Source: Euryarchaeota archaeon UBA130 | GTDB taxonomy: Archaea; Thermoplasmatota; Poseidoniia; Poseidoniales; Thalassarchaeaceae | NCBI GenBank assembly: GCA_002505775.1 | Contig: DAVY01000026.1 | Coordinates: forward strand, 4,722 to 43,336 | DNA: 38,615 nt | Reading direction: 5' to 3' | Shown: positions 23,036 to 32,967 of the stretch, piece after piece | Position numbering within the stretch: the first letter of the stretch is position 1 | How the letters are laid out: each line of letters begins with the position of its first letter | The notes under the pieces: model-generated | Databases searched by the model: none | Seen by the model: the letters and a program-made list of their open reading frames with translations, nothing else | Told to the model about the DNA's origin: nothing | Position numbers and translations under genes: made by a program

Positions 23036-25723
23036 ATGTCAACAGAAGATCCGTTCAATAGCCTCTCGACCTTCGAGACAGCGGAGGGGGAAGCTGGTGA
23101 GTATTATGGCCTCAAAGCACTAGAGGGCCTCGGATTGTGTCAATTAGACTCTCTCCCGTTCACCATAAGGTGCCTGCTAGAAGCGGCTCTCAGAAAGTGT
23201 GACGGCTTCCTTGTCACAGAGGATGATGTGAGGAAGATTGCAGGTTGGTCCCCCCACATGAAGCCATCTGAAATCCCATTCTCCCCTAGTAGAGTAATTC
23301 TTCAAGATTTCACTGGAGTCCCCGCAGTCGTTGACATCGCAGCCCTGAGGGATGCAATGGTCAACTTGGGAGGGGACCCTGAGAAAGTGAACCCGCAAGT
23401 CCCGGTAGATCTGGTTGTCGACCATTCCGTGCAGGTCGACTTCTCCGGGCTATTCCCCGATGCGAGGGAGAGGAATCTGGAGATGGAATATCAGAGGAAC
23501 ATGGAGAGGTACAAATTCTTGAAGTGGGGCCAGCAGAGCCTAGATAGTTTCAGAGCAGTTCCCCCCGGAAGAGGAATTGTCCATCAGATTAATCTCGAGT
23601 GGATAGCGTCTGTAGCGCGCGAGGAGAAAGGCAAATGGATTCCAGATACCCTCGTAGGGACGGACTCCCACACTACCATGATCAATGGGCTAGGTGTTCT
23701 GGGTTGGGGCGTCGGAGGTATCGAAGCCGAGGCAGTCATGCTCGGTCAGCCGATATACATGCTATTGCCCGAGGTAGTTGGTTTCGAGATAACCGGTAAA
23801 GCAATGGCAGGAGTTACAGCCACTGACATAACTCTGAGGATTGTCGAGCTACTAAGAGAGCACGGATGTGTGGGTAAGTTTGTGGAATTCCACGGAGAGG
23901 GCCTCTCGAATCTGAGTCTCCCAGACAGGGCCACGATTGCGAATATGGCTCCTGAGTACGGAGCTACTTGTGGTTTCTTTCCAGTCGACGAGATAACCTT
24001 GGACTACCTGGCACTATCGGGAAGGGACGATTCCCATATTGAGAACGTAAGGAGGTACCTTTCGGCTCAGGGGCTATTCAGGACTCAGAATACCCCCTCT
24101 CCAGAATTCACAACATCTCTGTCGCTGAACCTAGGAACAGTTACTCCCTCAATGGCAGGACCCAAGAGGCCCCAAGACAGGGTCCCACTCTCTGGGATGA
24201 AAAGCCATTGGAGAGACAGTCTGAATGCACCATTAGGCCATCAAGGCCATGGTATCGATCCATCCAGAAACTCCACCAGAGTAGAGGTCAGCGGGAAAGA
24301 CTGCACTCTAGGACACGGAGACGTCGTAATCGCAGCAATCACGAGTTGCACAAACACAAGCAATCCAAACGTCATGGTGGCTGCTGGTTTAGTAGCAAAG
24401 AATGCCTATGAGAAGGGGCTGAAAATCAAACCATGGGTCAAGCCCAGCTTAGCTCCTGGAAGCAGGGTGGTTACTGAGTACCTAGACGCGAGTGGGCTGA
24501 CTCCCTATCTGGAAGAGCTAGGATTCAATGTTGTCGGCTATGGTTGCACAACCTGTATAGGAAATTCCGGGCCACTTGATGAGAACATAGAGGAAGCGAT
24601 CGACAAAGGCGATCTTGTAGTTGGAAGCGTGCTATCTGGAAATAGAAACTTCGAAGGAAGGATCCACCAGAAGATTCTGGCCAACTACCTCGCTAGTCCG
24701 CCCCTGGTGGTCGCTTACGCGTTGTCTGGAACTTTAGACATGGACTTCGAGAGAGATCCTATCGGCGAATCTGAGGATGGTGAGCCAGTAATGCTTGCAG
24801 ATATCTGGCCCAGCGATCAGAGTATCCGGGAAGCAGTGTCTTCTTCCATAGGTCCTGAGATGTTTAAGGATAGGTATTCCGATATCTTGGAAGAGCCGAA
24901 GTGGGATTCTATACCAAGCTCACCATCCCCTCTTTTCCCTTGGGACGAGGAATCAACCTACGTCAGACTACCTAGTTTCCTGGAGGGAATCCCCCTCAGC
25001 CCTCCCACAGTGGAGCCAATCAATTCTGCTAGAGTACTCCTAATGCTTGGAGACTCAGTAACCACTGACCACATTAGTCCTGCAGGCGCATTTCCAGAAG
25101 ACGGACCTGCAGGAAAATATCTGGTCGAAAGAGGAGTCATAAGAAGGGACTTCAACTCATTTGGAAGCAGGAGAGGTAATCACGAGGTCATGATGAGAGG
25201 CACTTTCGCCAACGTCAGGATCAGGAACCATCTTGCTCCTGGAACGGAAGGGGGATTCACCACTCATCTTCCGACCGGGGAAGTAACTACGATATTCGAA
25301 GCAAGCAGGAGATATATCTCCGAGGATACGGATCTAGTAGTCCTAGCAGGCTCCCAATATGGCACTGGGAGCAGTAGGGATTGGGCCGCCAAGGGCACAC
25401 TCCTCTTGGGCGTTAAGGCAGTCATTGCAACATCCTTCGAGAGGATCCACAGATCTAACCTAGTGGGCATGGGAGTCCTCCCTCTGACGTTCCAAGAAGG
25501 AGAGAATGCAGAGTCGATCGGGTTGGACGGTACAGAGGAAATCAGCATCCCATCTTCCGGAGAATTGGAGCCGTTGTCAGAGATCGTTGTCTCCGCGAGA
25601 AAGTCAGACGGCTCGGTATTGTCTTTCCCAGTAACCGTCAGGCTCGACACCCCCGTGGACGTCGAATACTACAGGAATGGGGGAATTCTACAAACCGTTC
25701 TAAGGAAGCTAGCAAGTCAGTAA
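23036..25723 (+). CDS. acnA: Aconitate hydratase, AcnA/IRP1 type
   Basis: Aconitase A, which isomerises citrate to isocitrate through a [4Fe-4S] cluster. The cluster cysteines are Cys438 (TSCTNTSNP), Cys504 and Cys507 (YGCTTCIG), and Arg/Ser active-site blocks such as GTDSHTTMINGLGVLGWGVGG and GSRRGNHEVMMRG are intact. The C-terminal swivel domain ends in the typical YYRNGGILQTVLRKL. Length 895 is normal. A GTG two codons earlier (23030) is possible; the ATG is preferred. Pairing with korAB nearby gives a TCA-cycle neighbourhood. Confidence 0.95.
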   Translation: MSTEDPFNSLSTFETAEGEAGEYYGLKALEGLGLCQLDSLPFTIRCLLEAALRKCDGFLVTEDDVRKIAGWSPHMKPSEIPFSPSRVILQDFTGVPAVVDIAALRDAMVNLGGDPEKVNPQVPVDLVVDHSVQVDFSGLFPDARERNLEMEYQRNMERYKFLKWGQQSLDSFRAVPPGRGIVHQINLEWIASVAREEKGKWIPDTLVGTDSHTTMINGLGVLGWGVGGIEAEAVMLGQPIYMLLPEVVGFEITGKAMAGVTATDITLRIVELLREHGCVGKFVEFHGEGLSNLSLPDRATIANMAPEYGATCGFFPVDEITLDYLALSGRDDSHIENVRRYLSAQGLFRTQNTPSPEFTTSLSLNLGTVTPSMAGPKRPQDRVPLSGMKSHWRDSLNAPLGHQGHGIDPSRNSTRVEVSGKDCTLGHGDVVIAAITSCTNTSNPNVMVAAGLVAKNAYEKGLKIKPWVKPSLAPGSRVVTEYLDASGLTPYLEELGFNVVGYGCTTCIGNSGPLDENIEEAIDKGDLVVGSVLSGNRNFEGRIHQKILANYLASPPLVVAYALSGTLDMDFERDPIGESEDGEPVMLADIWPSDQSIREAVSSSIGPEMFKDRYSDILEEPKWDSIPSSPSPLFPWDEESTYVRLPSFLEGIPLSPPTVEPINSARVLLMLGDSVTTDHISPAGAFPEDGPAGKYLVERGVIRRDFNSFGSRRGNHEVMMRGTFANVRIRNHLAPGTEGGFTTHLPTGEVTTIFEASRRYISEDTDLVVLAGSQYGTGSSRDWAAKGTLLLGVKAVIATSFERIHRSNLVGMGVLPLTFQEGENAESIGLDGTEEISIPSSGELEPLSEIVVSARKSDGSVLSFPVTVRLDTPVDVEYYRNGGILQTVLRKLASQ

Positions 25724-25768
25724 CGGGTTAATAGGCAATGGAGTAAACTGAATAAATGGAGAGGAAAC

Positions 25769-26410
25769 ATGGGAGGCCCAGACAGAATTAGATTTCGATT
25801 CAGATCCAAGTCTGATGACATTGATATCATCCTGGAGGGAACTGAAAAGCTAGTCAACTCGGCCAGATCATCAATAGGCATGAACGGTGCTATGGGATTT
25901 GTGAGGGAGATATATACCGCAAATGGTACGGGCGGAAAAGGCAACTCTCAATCGGAGGATGGTCGAATTCAAAATATCGAAGACTCTCTGCCCGGCCCCC
26001 CTCCAGACCCCTCTCGAATACCCTCTGTGGTTAGGACAGTGGGCGAGCTGGACCTGGAGGGAGAAATTTCGGCTTTGGGGGCCTCAAAGCAAACCGACCC
26101 AGACATCTCAGCACTTGAGGAATTCCTATCCGAGGTCGAGCCACCTGAGCCCCTCGCCAACGTACTCTCCGTAGATCCAATGGCAGAAGCGTGGCTCCAG
26201 CTTGTCCTCACGATGGTGGTTAGAGAACACGGCCATACCTCCCTTTCCATTTCCGACATAAACCGACTGCTGGGCGACAGAGTCAACAAGGGCGAGGTCG
26301 AGCTCAAGGTATTTCTCGATGGCCTGTGGAAACTTGGAAAATTGGAAAGAATACACGGAGGCGCTGAAGACCACTACTCTCCAAACCCAAGCTGGCTTGA
26401 ATCCCATTGA
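25769..26410 (+). CDS. Conserved-looking hypothetical protein with a C-terminal winged-helix-like region
   Basis: A 213-residue soluble protein with no recognised family. Three parts can be seen. The first is an N-terminal beta-like segment (IRFRFRSKSDDIDIILEGTE), which resembles the start of surface-effector proteins in which a short strand is followed by a helix. The second is a flexible acidic and proline-rich linker (about 65-125). The third is a compact helical C terminus (about 130-205) that reads like a winged-helix or MarR-sized fold, with EVELKVFLDGLWKLGKLERIHGGAEDHYSPNPSW. The ribosome site GGAGAGG lies four bases before the ATG. It follows aconitase by 45 bases on the same strand, so cotranscription is likely. 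A regulatory role is a guess from the helical C terminus only. Confidence 0.65.
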   Translation: MGGPDRIRFRFRSKSDDIDIILEGTEKLVNSARSSIGMNGAMGFVREIYTANGTGGKGNSQSEDGRIQNIEDSLPGPPPDPSRIPSVVRTVGELDLEGEISALGASKQTDPDISALEEFLSEVEPPEPLANVLSVDPMAEAWLQLVLTMVVREHGHTSLSISDINRLLGDRVNKGEVELKVFLDGLWKLGKLERIHGGAEDHYSPNPSWLESH

Positions 26411-26446
26411 GGTTTTCTGAGGTACATCATAGGGCCGTTGAGATCC

Positions 26447-26453
26447 TTTTTTT
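26447..26453 (+). terminator. T7 run, likely terminator after the hypothetical gene
   Basis: A run of seven T residues 36 bases after the stop of the 213-residue protein. In archaea a T-run alone can end transcription, without a stem. It precedes the promoter of the large surface protein. Confidence 0.5.
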
Positions 26454-26458
26454 CGATA

Positions 26459-26475
26459 CAACCCCTATGGGGTTG
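26459..26475. repeat. Perfect 17-base hairpin: CAACCCC-TAT-GGGGTTG
   Basis: Seven G/C-rich pairs around a three-base loop, directly after the T7 run and 53-69 bases before the surface protein start. The order (T-run first, then stem) is not that of a bacterial intrinsic terminator. It may be a regulatory operator, a bidirectional element, or an RNA processing signal. Confidence 0.5.
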
Positions 26476-26496
26476 CCACAATCATCGTTAGAGAAG

Positions 26497-26503
26497 GCAT
26501 AAG
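26497..26503 (+). promoter_or_regulatory. Weak TATA-like box before the 2145-residue surface protein
   Basis: GCATAAG centred about 28 bases before the ATG, fitting a leaderless archaeal promoter. No ribosome-binding sequence with normal spacing is obvious before the start, since GGGG is only three or four bases away. Confidence 0.3.
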
Positions 26504-26527
26504 AGCGGGTCGAATGTCCCGGGGACC

Positions 26528-29500
26528 ATGTCGCTTAGTCCGCAGACCGCACAAGATAGATTCAGAGAAGGGAGGAAGGCACTGTTACTGGTGTTCCTCT
26601 TGCTAGCAATGCCACTCGCATCATTCGTTCCGGGTGCCAGTGCATCTCACATTACCCAGTACGCCGTTCAGAGGGATCCCTCGGATATCGCAGTCGGGGA
26701 TTTGGATTGTGATGGTGACAATGATATCGTGTCAGCCAGTGCAATGGGGCATTTCATCACGACACTTTACAATGATGGTTCTGGAGGATTCGCGGACAGG
26801 CAGGACGTATTCATTTCCAACAACAACTCACAAAGAGCTGGTTTCGTTGATACGGCCAACGGTGTCGACGTTGAGGTCGGAGACATTAACGGGGACGGAA
26901 CAAACGACATAATCTACTACCAAGAGAATATCAGATTCGTCGGTGAAACATTCGTCAGGCCTGGAAATCTTACCGTACTATGGGGGGATTGCAATGGTGC
27001 GGTCAATACTTGGTCGGATACAGCGATTACCATCTCGAATCCCTACCACATAAGCATGGAAGTCGGAGACATCAACGATGATGGGAACGATGACATCGTC
27101 CTAGTTTCGATAGATGGCACATTCTCAAACCAATACATTCAGGTTTATCGTGGACCAGATCCAAGTTTACTAACTAACCAGCAAACCCTTCCCGTGCCCT
27201 TGACAAGTGGGCTTTACACAGATGTTCTATTGGGACACTGGGGAGAGACGGTTCAAGGCGGTGGGATCGGTACGCCAATTGGCGATTGTGAAGATCTTGA
27301 TATGTGGCTCCTTAGAACCCCTCCATACAATGCAGGTGTTGGATATTCAGTAGGACACTACGATAATATGACGGTTTTGGAGTACGACTGTCTCCAAGAC
27401 CAATTCCCAAACCCAATGACTCCAACCGCACAAGGAGTCCATGAGTTCAAGCTAGATGCGGAGCATAACTATCCAATGGGCGGAATGGATATTTCAGACA
27501 TAGATGGAGATGGTGAGATAGATATGATTGCTGTCGTTGACGGCATCACGGGCAATATTTCCTACGCCGAAAAGGATGGAAGCCAATGGAATACACAAAA
27601 CTATGTCGCTCTGGGCAACTACAAGGGCGCATCAATCACTATAGAGGATGTCAACAGAGACGGCGAGGCTGACTTCTTCGTTCCGACCGAGCTAACCTTG
27701 ACAAGGTTGCAGGATTCTAGCGCCCAGAATCAAACTTTCCTTCTACTGGACAACCTAAGGGAGATTAACACCGTAGAGATCATTCTTGCAAATCCAGACG
27801 GGCCAGGATACCTCTCTTCACTATCCTTTGATGTTGGACGAAGGCCAACAATGGCTATTCCCGGGCAGCTACAAGGCGGCGAAGATAGTGCATTCGAAAT
27901 TATCATCGGCCAGAGAGACTACTCTTACCGATTCGCCAACAATGCGATGTGGCTAGACACTCAGGGATGGGGAGGAGCGGGAGACTTCCTATCCGTTCTC
28001 TCTTTGGATAACGAAGATATGGGAATCACGGATGTTACCATAGCCCCTGCATCATTCAATCCCGCCACAGGTGAGGCACAGCTTGGTGAGGGTACTAGAT
28101 ACGTCAACGTGACCGTGAAGAATACCGGCCTTAACCCCCTATCGGGTTCAATCGATGTAGACCTCGAGGTCAAAGAGGTCCTAGGTGGAGTTGACACTGT
28201 TGTATACAGTAACGACTTCGATGGAAATGAGGTCGATACTAACTGTCCAGCATGCTCATTCTCCAAGGTGTCATACACAGGAATGTACGGCGATGGGTCT
28301 TCCTCATGGCATGAAGAATCGAACGCTTCAGTCGATGCAAATGGTACCGCAACAGATGACTGGTATGAAGCAGACAGCAATCCAACAACCTACATGTGGG
28401 CCGGATTAGACTACCAAGGGGTAGACAACCAGTCTGGATACTTCAACAACATGGACGAGGCAATAATTCTGGAGAACGTCGATCTTACGGGGGCAGATGC
28501 AGCCTACCTCGATATCTCCCTGTTCTGCTCCACGGCATTCTTTGAGCTGTACCTGGCAGAGCAATATTCTGTAGTCGAGAGATGGCTCTACGAAGACTCC
28601 TGTGGAATAGAAGTATGGTCGGAGGGTAAAGGCTGGGAATCAGTCTTCTTTAACGGGGGATGGGATAACGAGAGGTACTTCAGGCTACTTTTACAAGGAG
28701 TCGATCCCGAGTACAACACCTACAACGGAAACCAATTCTCTGTCACAGCCACAGGTTGGGAGGACTATACAGAGGGTGGCGGGGAATCAGATGAAGCTAA
28801 TCAGCAGGAGTCAATAGACCTCACTCCCTATGCAGGACAAATTGTGGATATCAGGTTCAGATTCAGGAGTGGCCTACTCGGAAGCGTCGGACCCGAGGGC
28901 TCATCTCAAGATACTGAGTGGGATGGTTTTGCCTTTGATAACATCACAATAAGGAAGAGAGACGTAACATTCGGAACTCAAGAGGTTGTCTCAGATACGT
29001 TAACATTTACCGATTTAGCCGCAGGTGCTTCCGAGGAAGTGAGCCTGACTGCAGATTTCGTGGACAACACAACGTATTTTGTCAAAACTGAGTTATCGAG
29101 CCCTTCAGAATTCCAGAATATGGACGCAACCAACGATGAAGTTAGGTTCCAAACCACAGTAGCCAACCTATTCGACCCAGGACTGGCAGAGGAGCCATGG
29201 AAGAATCTTGAGAACGGCGTCAGATATGCGTCAGGAACTAGGGATGTCGAAGTCAGAGCCACCAATTGGGGTAACACTTTGACAGATTTCTCGGTCAAAG
29301 CTGAGATCTACAACGCAGAGCCAGACCTTGTGGGAATCGAGGACTTCTCCGGGGTGGACCCAATCTGGACTGATGACGGAAATGAGAATGGAAGCAGGAT
29401 CGACGACTCCTCTGGGACAAACGACATGCTTCCACAGAATGTTGGAGTCTTCAAGAACTTCGCTTACTGGCTCGGACACCCCGATACAGGATACGGAGAT

Positions 29501-32500
29501 GGTTGGAATGAAACCATGACTCTCGACCCCATACCGATAGCGGCAACAGGTGCAGACTTCACTTACCTGACCTTTGACTATTATGCTGAAGGAGACTTCC
29601 TTCAGGACTCAAATGGAAACATTCTCGCTGTCAGGGACGCAGCAAATCTTGAGATCTCTTGGACCAAGGAAGGGGAGTTATACCAGGGGGTAGTTTACGG
29701 GAGCTGGAATGACCTGAACGAGAATGGAATACAGAATACCAATCCTCAGGACCCAAATTTCCATAGGTGTGAGGATTTCGACCTGAATGGATATGACGAA
29801 GTTGAGTATTTCGGCGACCATTCAGACAGGCTCAATTCCGTTGTCTGGTTCGATACTGAGAATATCATGAAGTCAATCACACTAGATTTAACGCACATAG
29901 TCATACAGAACAGAACTAGCTCTGATTCTACCGATTGGAGGGACGAGTGTACTACACTAGCTGGATCCGAGGTAAGCCTCACATGGAGATTCCAGTCAAA
30001 TGAGGACGGAATTAACGGTAATGCCGGACTTGCAGGATTCGCCATCGATAACATAAGAGTGGAGGAATTCACATTCGAATTCGATGCGAACTACACTGAA
30101 GAAGTAACGGGATTGGATGCCGCAGAATCTTCAACAGTCACTATCGCCAATCACGATTTCAGGAGTGGCATATACAGAATTGACGCTATGACCCTTATGG
30201 ACACAACCGATCCAACAACAGCATGGTACAACGCAGAAGAAGTGAACCTAGCTAACAATATCTCAAGCATAATGTTCAGCATCGCCAGTGCAGAAATTAC
30301 CCTCATGCAACCAGATGTTATGGAATGTGTCACCGACATTACATACGAATGCGTTTATCCAATCGACGATCAAGCAATGCACAGCTTCTCCGTTCCTCTC
30401 CTGAACGGGGTAATTGATGGAGATTACACACTTACCATGTCAATTAAGGATCTCACAACAAACCAGCAGGTATTCGAACAGACCGCTGATAACGGGCCGT
30501 TCGCGCTCGAGCCTCATCAGAGAGCGTGGGCCAACTGGTCGCAGCCATTCAACTCATGGGCTGACACGCATACCTACAACATCAGTTTCTCTGCAGAGGT
30601 AACCAAAGAAGACGGGTCGATAGAGCCATCTGGCAACGTCCGCTTCTTCATCATTACATTCCATGATCAAATAGATGTTGCAATCCTATCCAACCCCACA
30701 GACCAGAACCGTCTGCAGATGGTGAAGTCCGACCTCGAGGCAATGGGGATGAGTTATACCCAGATGAGACTAGATAACTGGGATGAGTACGCCACGCCTT
30801 CTTGGTTAGAGCACTACGACAAGGTTCTACTGCCTTGGCAGACGGATTACAACGTCTACTACGGAGATTATTATGAGAAGCTAGCCTCTACTAGGACATC
30901 AGACGGACTGTCTGTTGTAGACACCTTGGAGCAGTTCATGGTACAGGGAGGAACGACCCAGATTCACCTAGGGCCATACAGGGATGCTTACCAGCCAAAC
31001 AACCTACCATTTGGCATGGACATAGCAATGAGGAATCAGGTGAACTTCACAGAGGACAACAGGATCCTCAGTGAAGACATCACAATAGTCGACCCGTTCC
31101 ACCCGATTATGGAAGACGTCGACTCTGCCGCATTCAGTGCCATAAACGGAGGAACTCACGTCGCTCTGTCAGGACTCGATACCGCGCAGGTTCAGTTCAC
31201 ACAGATACCACAGGTATGCGGTGGACGGATCAGCGATCCATCGGGTACATTCCACACTCTAATCCGAGACAATACATACGAGTCCCAGTCTTTGCTATCG
31301 ATATGCAACAGGGGAGCCGGAGGGATGATTGTGACCACCATAGACGTGGAAAACCCCAGTGTTACCCAATCATTTGGAGGCGAGCAGATACCAATTCTCT
31401 CAAACTTGCTCGACTTCAGATTGACTCCTTACCCAGCGGACTTCGGAATTGCAGGCGAGGGATACGACTTGACCGTAAATGGCCAATCCCCCTCTATCGA
31501 CTCAATAACTGGGGCATACTCAACTATGTACATAAAGAGCAACTCTGATCTATCCTTCGACTATGTCACCAATGTCCCTGGAGTTGTTGCAGACTGGACA
31601 CTTTCATCTGGAAATAATGATTCAGTGACTGGCTGGGATGGTGCCATAATTGATGCTGGAGAGATTAGCCATACACAACAGAGTGCTCCAGAAATACCAA
31701 CATTAGGATCTTTCTGTGTCGCAAACACCTCATCTAATACTGGATGCAGAATTGGTGCAGAATGGCTTCTGACTCTATACCTGCACGATGAAGAGGGACA
31801 TACAAGAATCACCTACATCCGACTAGTGACTGATGATACACTGGCCGATGAGTTCAGGCCCATGGCCTCTGCCTCGATAATATCCAATCCATCAACATCC
31901 GAGTATATCTCCATGGACGGAACTAAGACTGTAGCAGGGACAGACTGGCCGATTTACAGAGTCAGACTTACTGAAACAGGCGACATCAGCTTAGCATTCA
32001 CCGCTGAGAATAGCACGGACCCCGATGCTCCAGAAGGAGAATCAGGAATCGAGCTTTTCGAGTGGAAGGTATTCTTCGACTACCCTTGGGATAGCCAGAG
32101 CCCGACGTTGGAGGGTCACGTTTTCCAAGTCCCAGCATCTGTCACCGATGAGTGGACTTACACTTTCAGAAATCTAACCAGCAATCCAGATGGGACTCTG
32201 GAAAATGAAATCCGAGTTGAGCTTATTGTCTATGATAAAGCAGGAAAGCAGAGCGAGAAGCACAGGATGTACTTCATTGTCGTTGGCGAAAACTTCGGTG
32301 ACGACCCTCCTATGGTGCAGTTCACAGCCCCAAGGCCAACAGACTCCCAGAGGGATGATCTCGTAGTCGTTACCGGCAATATGCTCACAGGTGCGGAGAA
32401 TGGCGATGTGAAGGTCGAGATAGCCCTGAATGAATCAGTACTCGACTACTCCACTACTCAGAAAATAACCCAGAGAACCATTGGTAAGTTCAACCAAACT

Positions 32501-32965
32501 GACATGCTGAGTGACGGGGATACGTTCTCACTGACACTGGACATCTCAGATCTTTACCAGATTGAAACTGGTAAATCTGCAACGATATACATCCGTATCA
32601 CTGAAGGAGATGGCTCACGCTACGTGTTGTCCGAAACGATAGACATCAGCTTAGTGCCTCGTGGAGGAGACTCCAGCGGAGGGGGCTCATCGGAAGGAGG
32701 CCTCAGTTCGACAATCCTTGTTGGAATTGGCGGGGCCCTACTCTTGGTATTGGTAGTCGTGGTAACTCTGGTACTCCGCGGACGATCCAGGGGAGATGTA
32801 GAGACTGACACCGTCGAACAGTTTGGAGGCGTGGAGACAATGGACCCGGTCGAGGCGTATGTTCAGCAAATGGTCGCATCGGGTTACGACGAGCAACAGG
32901 CAAGAGCATATGCAGAGCAGTATTACGCAAGCTATTACGAGCAACAGAGACGCGGTGGGGCATAA
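26528..32965 (+). CDS. Giant exported surface protein with FG-GAP/VCBS repeats, CARDB-like domains and a GATase-like domain
   Basis: A 2145-residue exported, membrane-tethered protein. Parts in order: signal peptide (about 17-40); five integrin-like FG-GAP/VCBS calcium loops of the type D-x-D-GDG-x-x-D (about residues 55, 115, 177, 320 and 372); CARDB-like beta domains (about 515-560 and 900-930); two FDN-x-x-I jelly-roll-like modules (about 805 and 1170). At about 1383-1610 comes a region like a class I glutamine amidotransferase/ThuA fold (DVAILSNPTDQNRLQ, MVKSDLEAMGM, LLPWQTDYN, FMVQGG). Near the C terminus is one membrane helix (about 2062-2086) and a cytosolic tail rich in Tyr, Gln and Ala. 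No catalytic triad was seen in the GATase-like part. Probably an adhesion or organic-matter-binding protein; function inferred from domain type. Confidence 0.85.
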   Translation: MSLSPQTAQDRFREGRKALLLVFLLLAMPLASFVPGASASHITQYAVQRDPSDIAVGDLDCDGDNDIVSASAMGHFITTLYNDGSGGFADRQDVFISNNNSQRAGFVDTANGVDVEVGDINGDGTNDIIYYQENIRFVGETFVRPGNLTVLWGDCNGAVNTWSDTAITISNPYHISMEVGDINDDGNDDIVLVSIDGTFSNQYIQVYRGPDPSLLTNQQTLPVPLTSGLYTDVLLGHWGETVQGGGIGTPIGDCEDLDMWLLRTPPYNAGVGYSVGHYDNMTVLEYDCLQDQFPNPMTPTAQGVHEFKLDAEHNYPMGGMDISDIDGDGEIDMIAVVDGITGNISYAEKDGSQWNTQNYVALGNYKGASITIEDVNRDGEADFFVPTELTLTRLQDSSAQNQTFLLLDNLREINTVEIILANPDGPGYLSSLSFDVGRRPTMAIPGQLQGGEDSAFEIIIGQRDYSYRFANNAMWLDTQGWGGAGDFLSVLSLDNEDMGITDVTIAPASFNPATGEAQLGEGTRYVNVTVKNTGLNPLSGSIDVDLEVKEVLGGVDTVVYSNDFDGNEVDTNCPACSFSKVSYTGMYGDGSSSWHEESNASVDANGTATDDWYEADSNPTTYMWAGLDYQGVDNQSGYFNNMDEAIILENVDLTGADAAYLDISLFCSTAFFELYLAEQYSVVERWLYEDSCGIEVWSEGKGWESVFFNGGWDNERYFRLLLQGVDPEYNTYNGNQFSVTATGWEDYTEGGGESDEANQQESIDLTPYAGQIVDIRFRFRSGLLGSVGPEGSSQDTEWDGFAFDNITIRKRDVTFGTQEVVSDTLTFTDLAAGASEEVSLTADFVDNTTYFVKTELSSPSEFQNMDATNDEVRFQTTVANLFDPGLAEEPWKNLENGVRYASGTRDVEVRATNWGNTLTDFSVKAEIYNAEPDLVGIEDFSGVDPIWTDDGNENGSRIDDSSGTNDMLPQNVGVFKNFAYWLGHPDTGYGDGWNETMTLDPIPIAATGADFTYLTFDYYAEGDFLQDSNGNILAVRDAANLEISWTKEGELYQGVVYGSWNDLNENGIQNTNPQDPNFHRCEDFDLNGYDEVEYFGDHSDRLNSVVWFDTENIMKSITLDLTHIVIQNRTSSDSTDWRDECTTLAGSEVSLTWRFQSNEDGINGNAGLAGFAIDNIRVEEFTFEFDANYTEEVTGLDAAESSTVTIANHDFRSGIYRIDAMTLMDTTDPTTAWYNAEEVNLANNISSIMFSIASAEITLMQPDVMECVTDITYECVYPIDDQAMHSFSVPLLNGVIDGDYTLTMSIKDLTTNQQVFEQTADNGPFALEPHQRAWANWSQPFNSWADTHTYNISFSAEVTKEDGSIEPSGNVRFFIITFHDQIDVAILSNPTDQNRLQMVKSDLEAMGMSYTQMRLDNWDEYATPSWLEHYDKVLLPWQTDYNVYYGDYYEKLASTRTSDGLSVVDTLEQFMVQGGTTQIHLGPYRDAYQPNNLPFGMDIAMRNQVNFTEDNRILSEDITIVDPFHPIMEDVDSAAFSAINGGTHVALSGLDTAQVQFTQIPQVCGGRISDPSGTFHTLIRDNTYESQSLLSICNRGAGGMIVTTIDVENPSVTQSFGGEQIPILSNLLDFRLTPYPADFGIAGEGYDLTVNGQSPSIDSITGAYSTMYIKSNSDLSFDYVTNVPGVVADWTLSSGNNDSVTGWDGAIIDAGEISHTQQSAPEIPTLGSFCVANTSSNTGCRIGAEWLLTLYLHDEEGHTRITYIRLVTDDTLADEFRPMASASIISNPSTSEYISMDGTKTVAGTDWPIYRVRLTETGDISLAFTAENSTDPDAPEGESGIELFEWKVFFDYPWDSQSPTLEGHVFQVPASVTDEWTYTFRNLTSNPDGTLENEIRVELIVYDKAGKQSEKHRMYFIVVGENFGDDPPMVQFTAPRPTDSQRDDLVVVTGNMLTGAENGDVKVEIALNESVLDYSTTQKITQRTIGKFNQTDMLSDGDTFSLTLDISDLYQIETGKSATIYIRITEGDGSRYVLSETIDISLVPRGGDSSGGGSSEGGLSSTILVGIGGALLLVLVVVVTLVLRGRSRGDVETDTVEQFGGVETMDPVEAYVQQMVASGYDEQQARAYAEQYYASYYEQQRRGGA

Positions 32966-32967
32966 TA

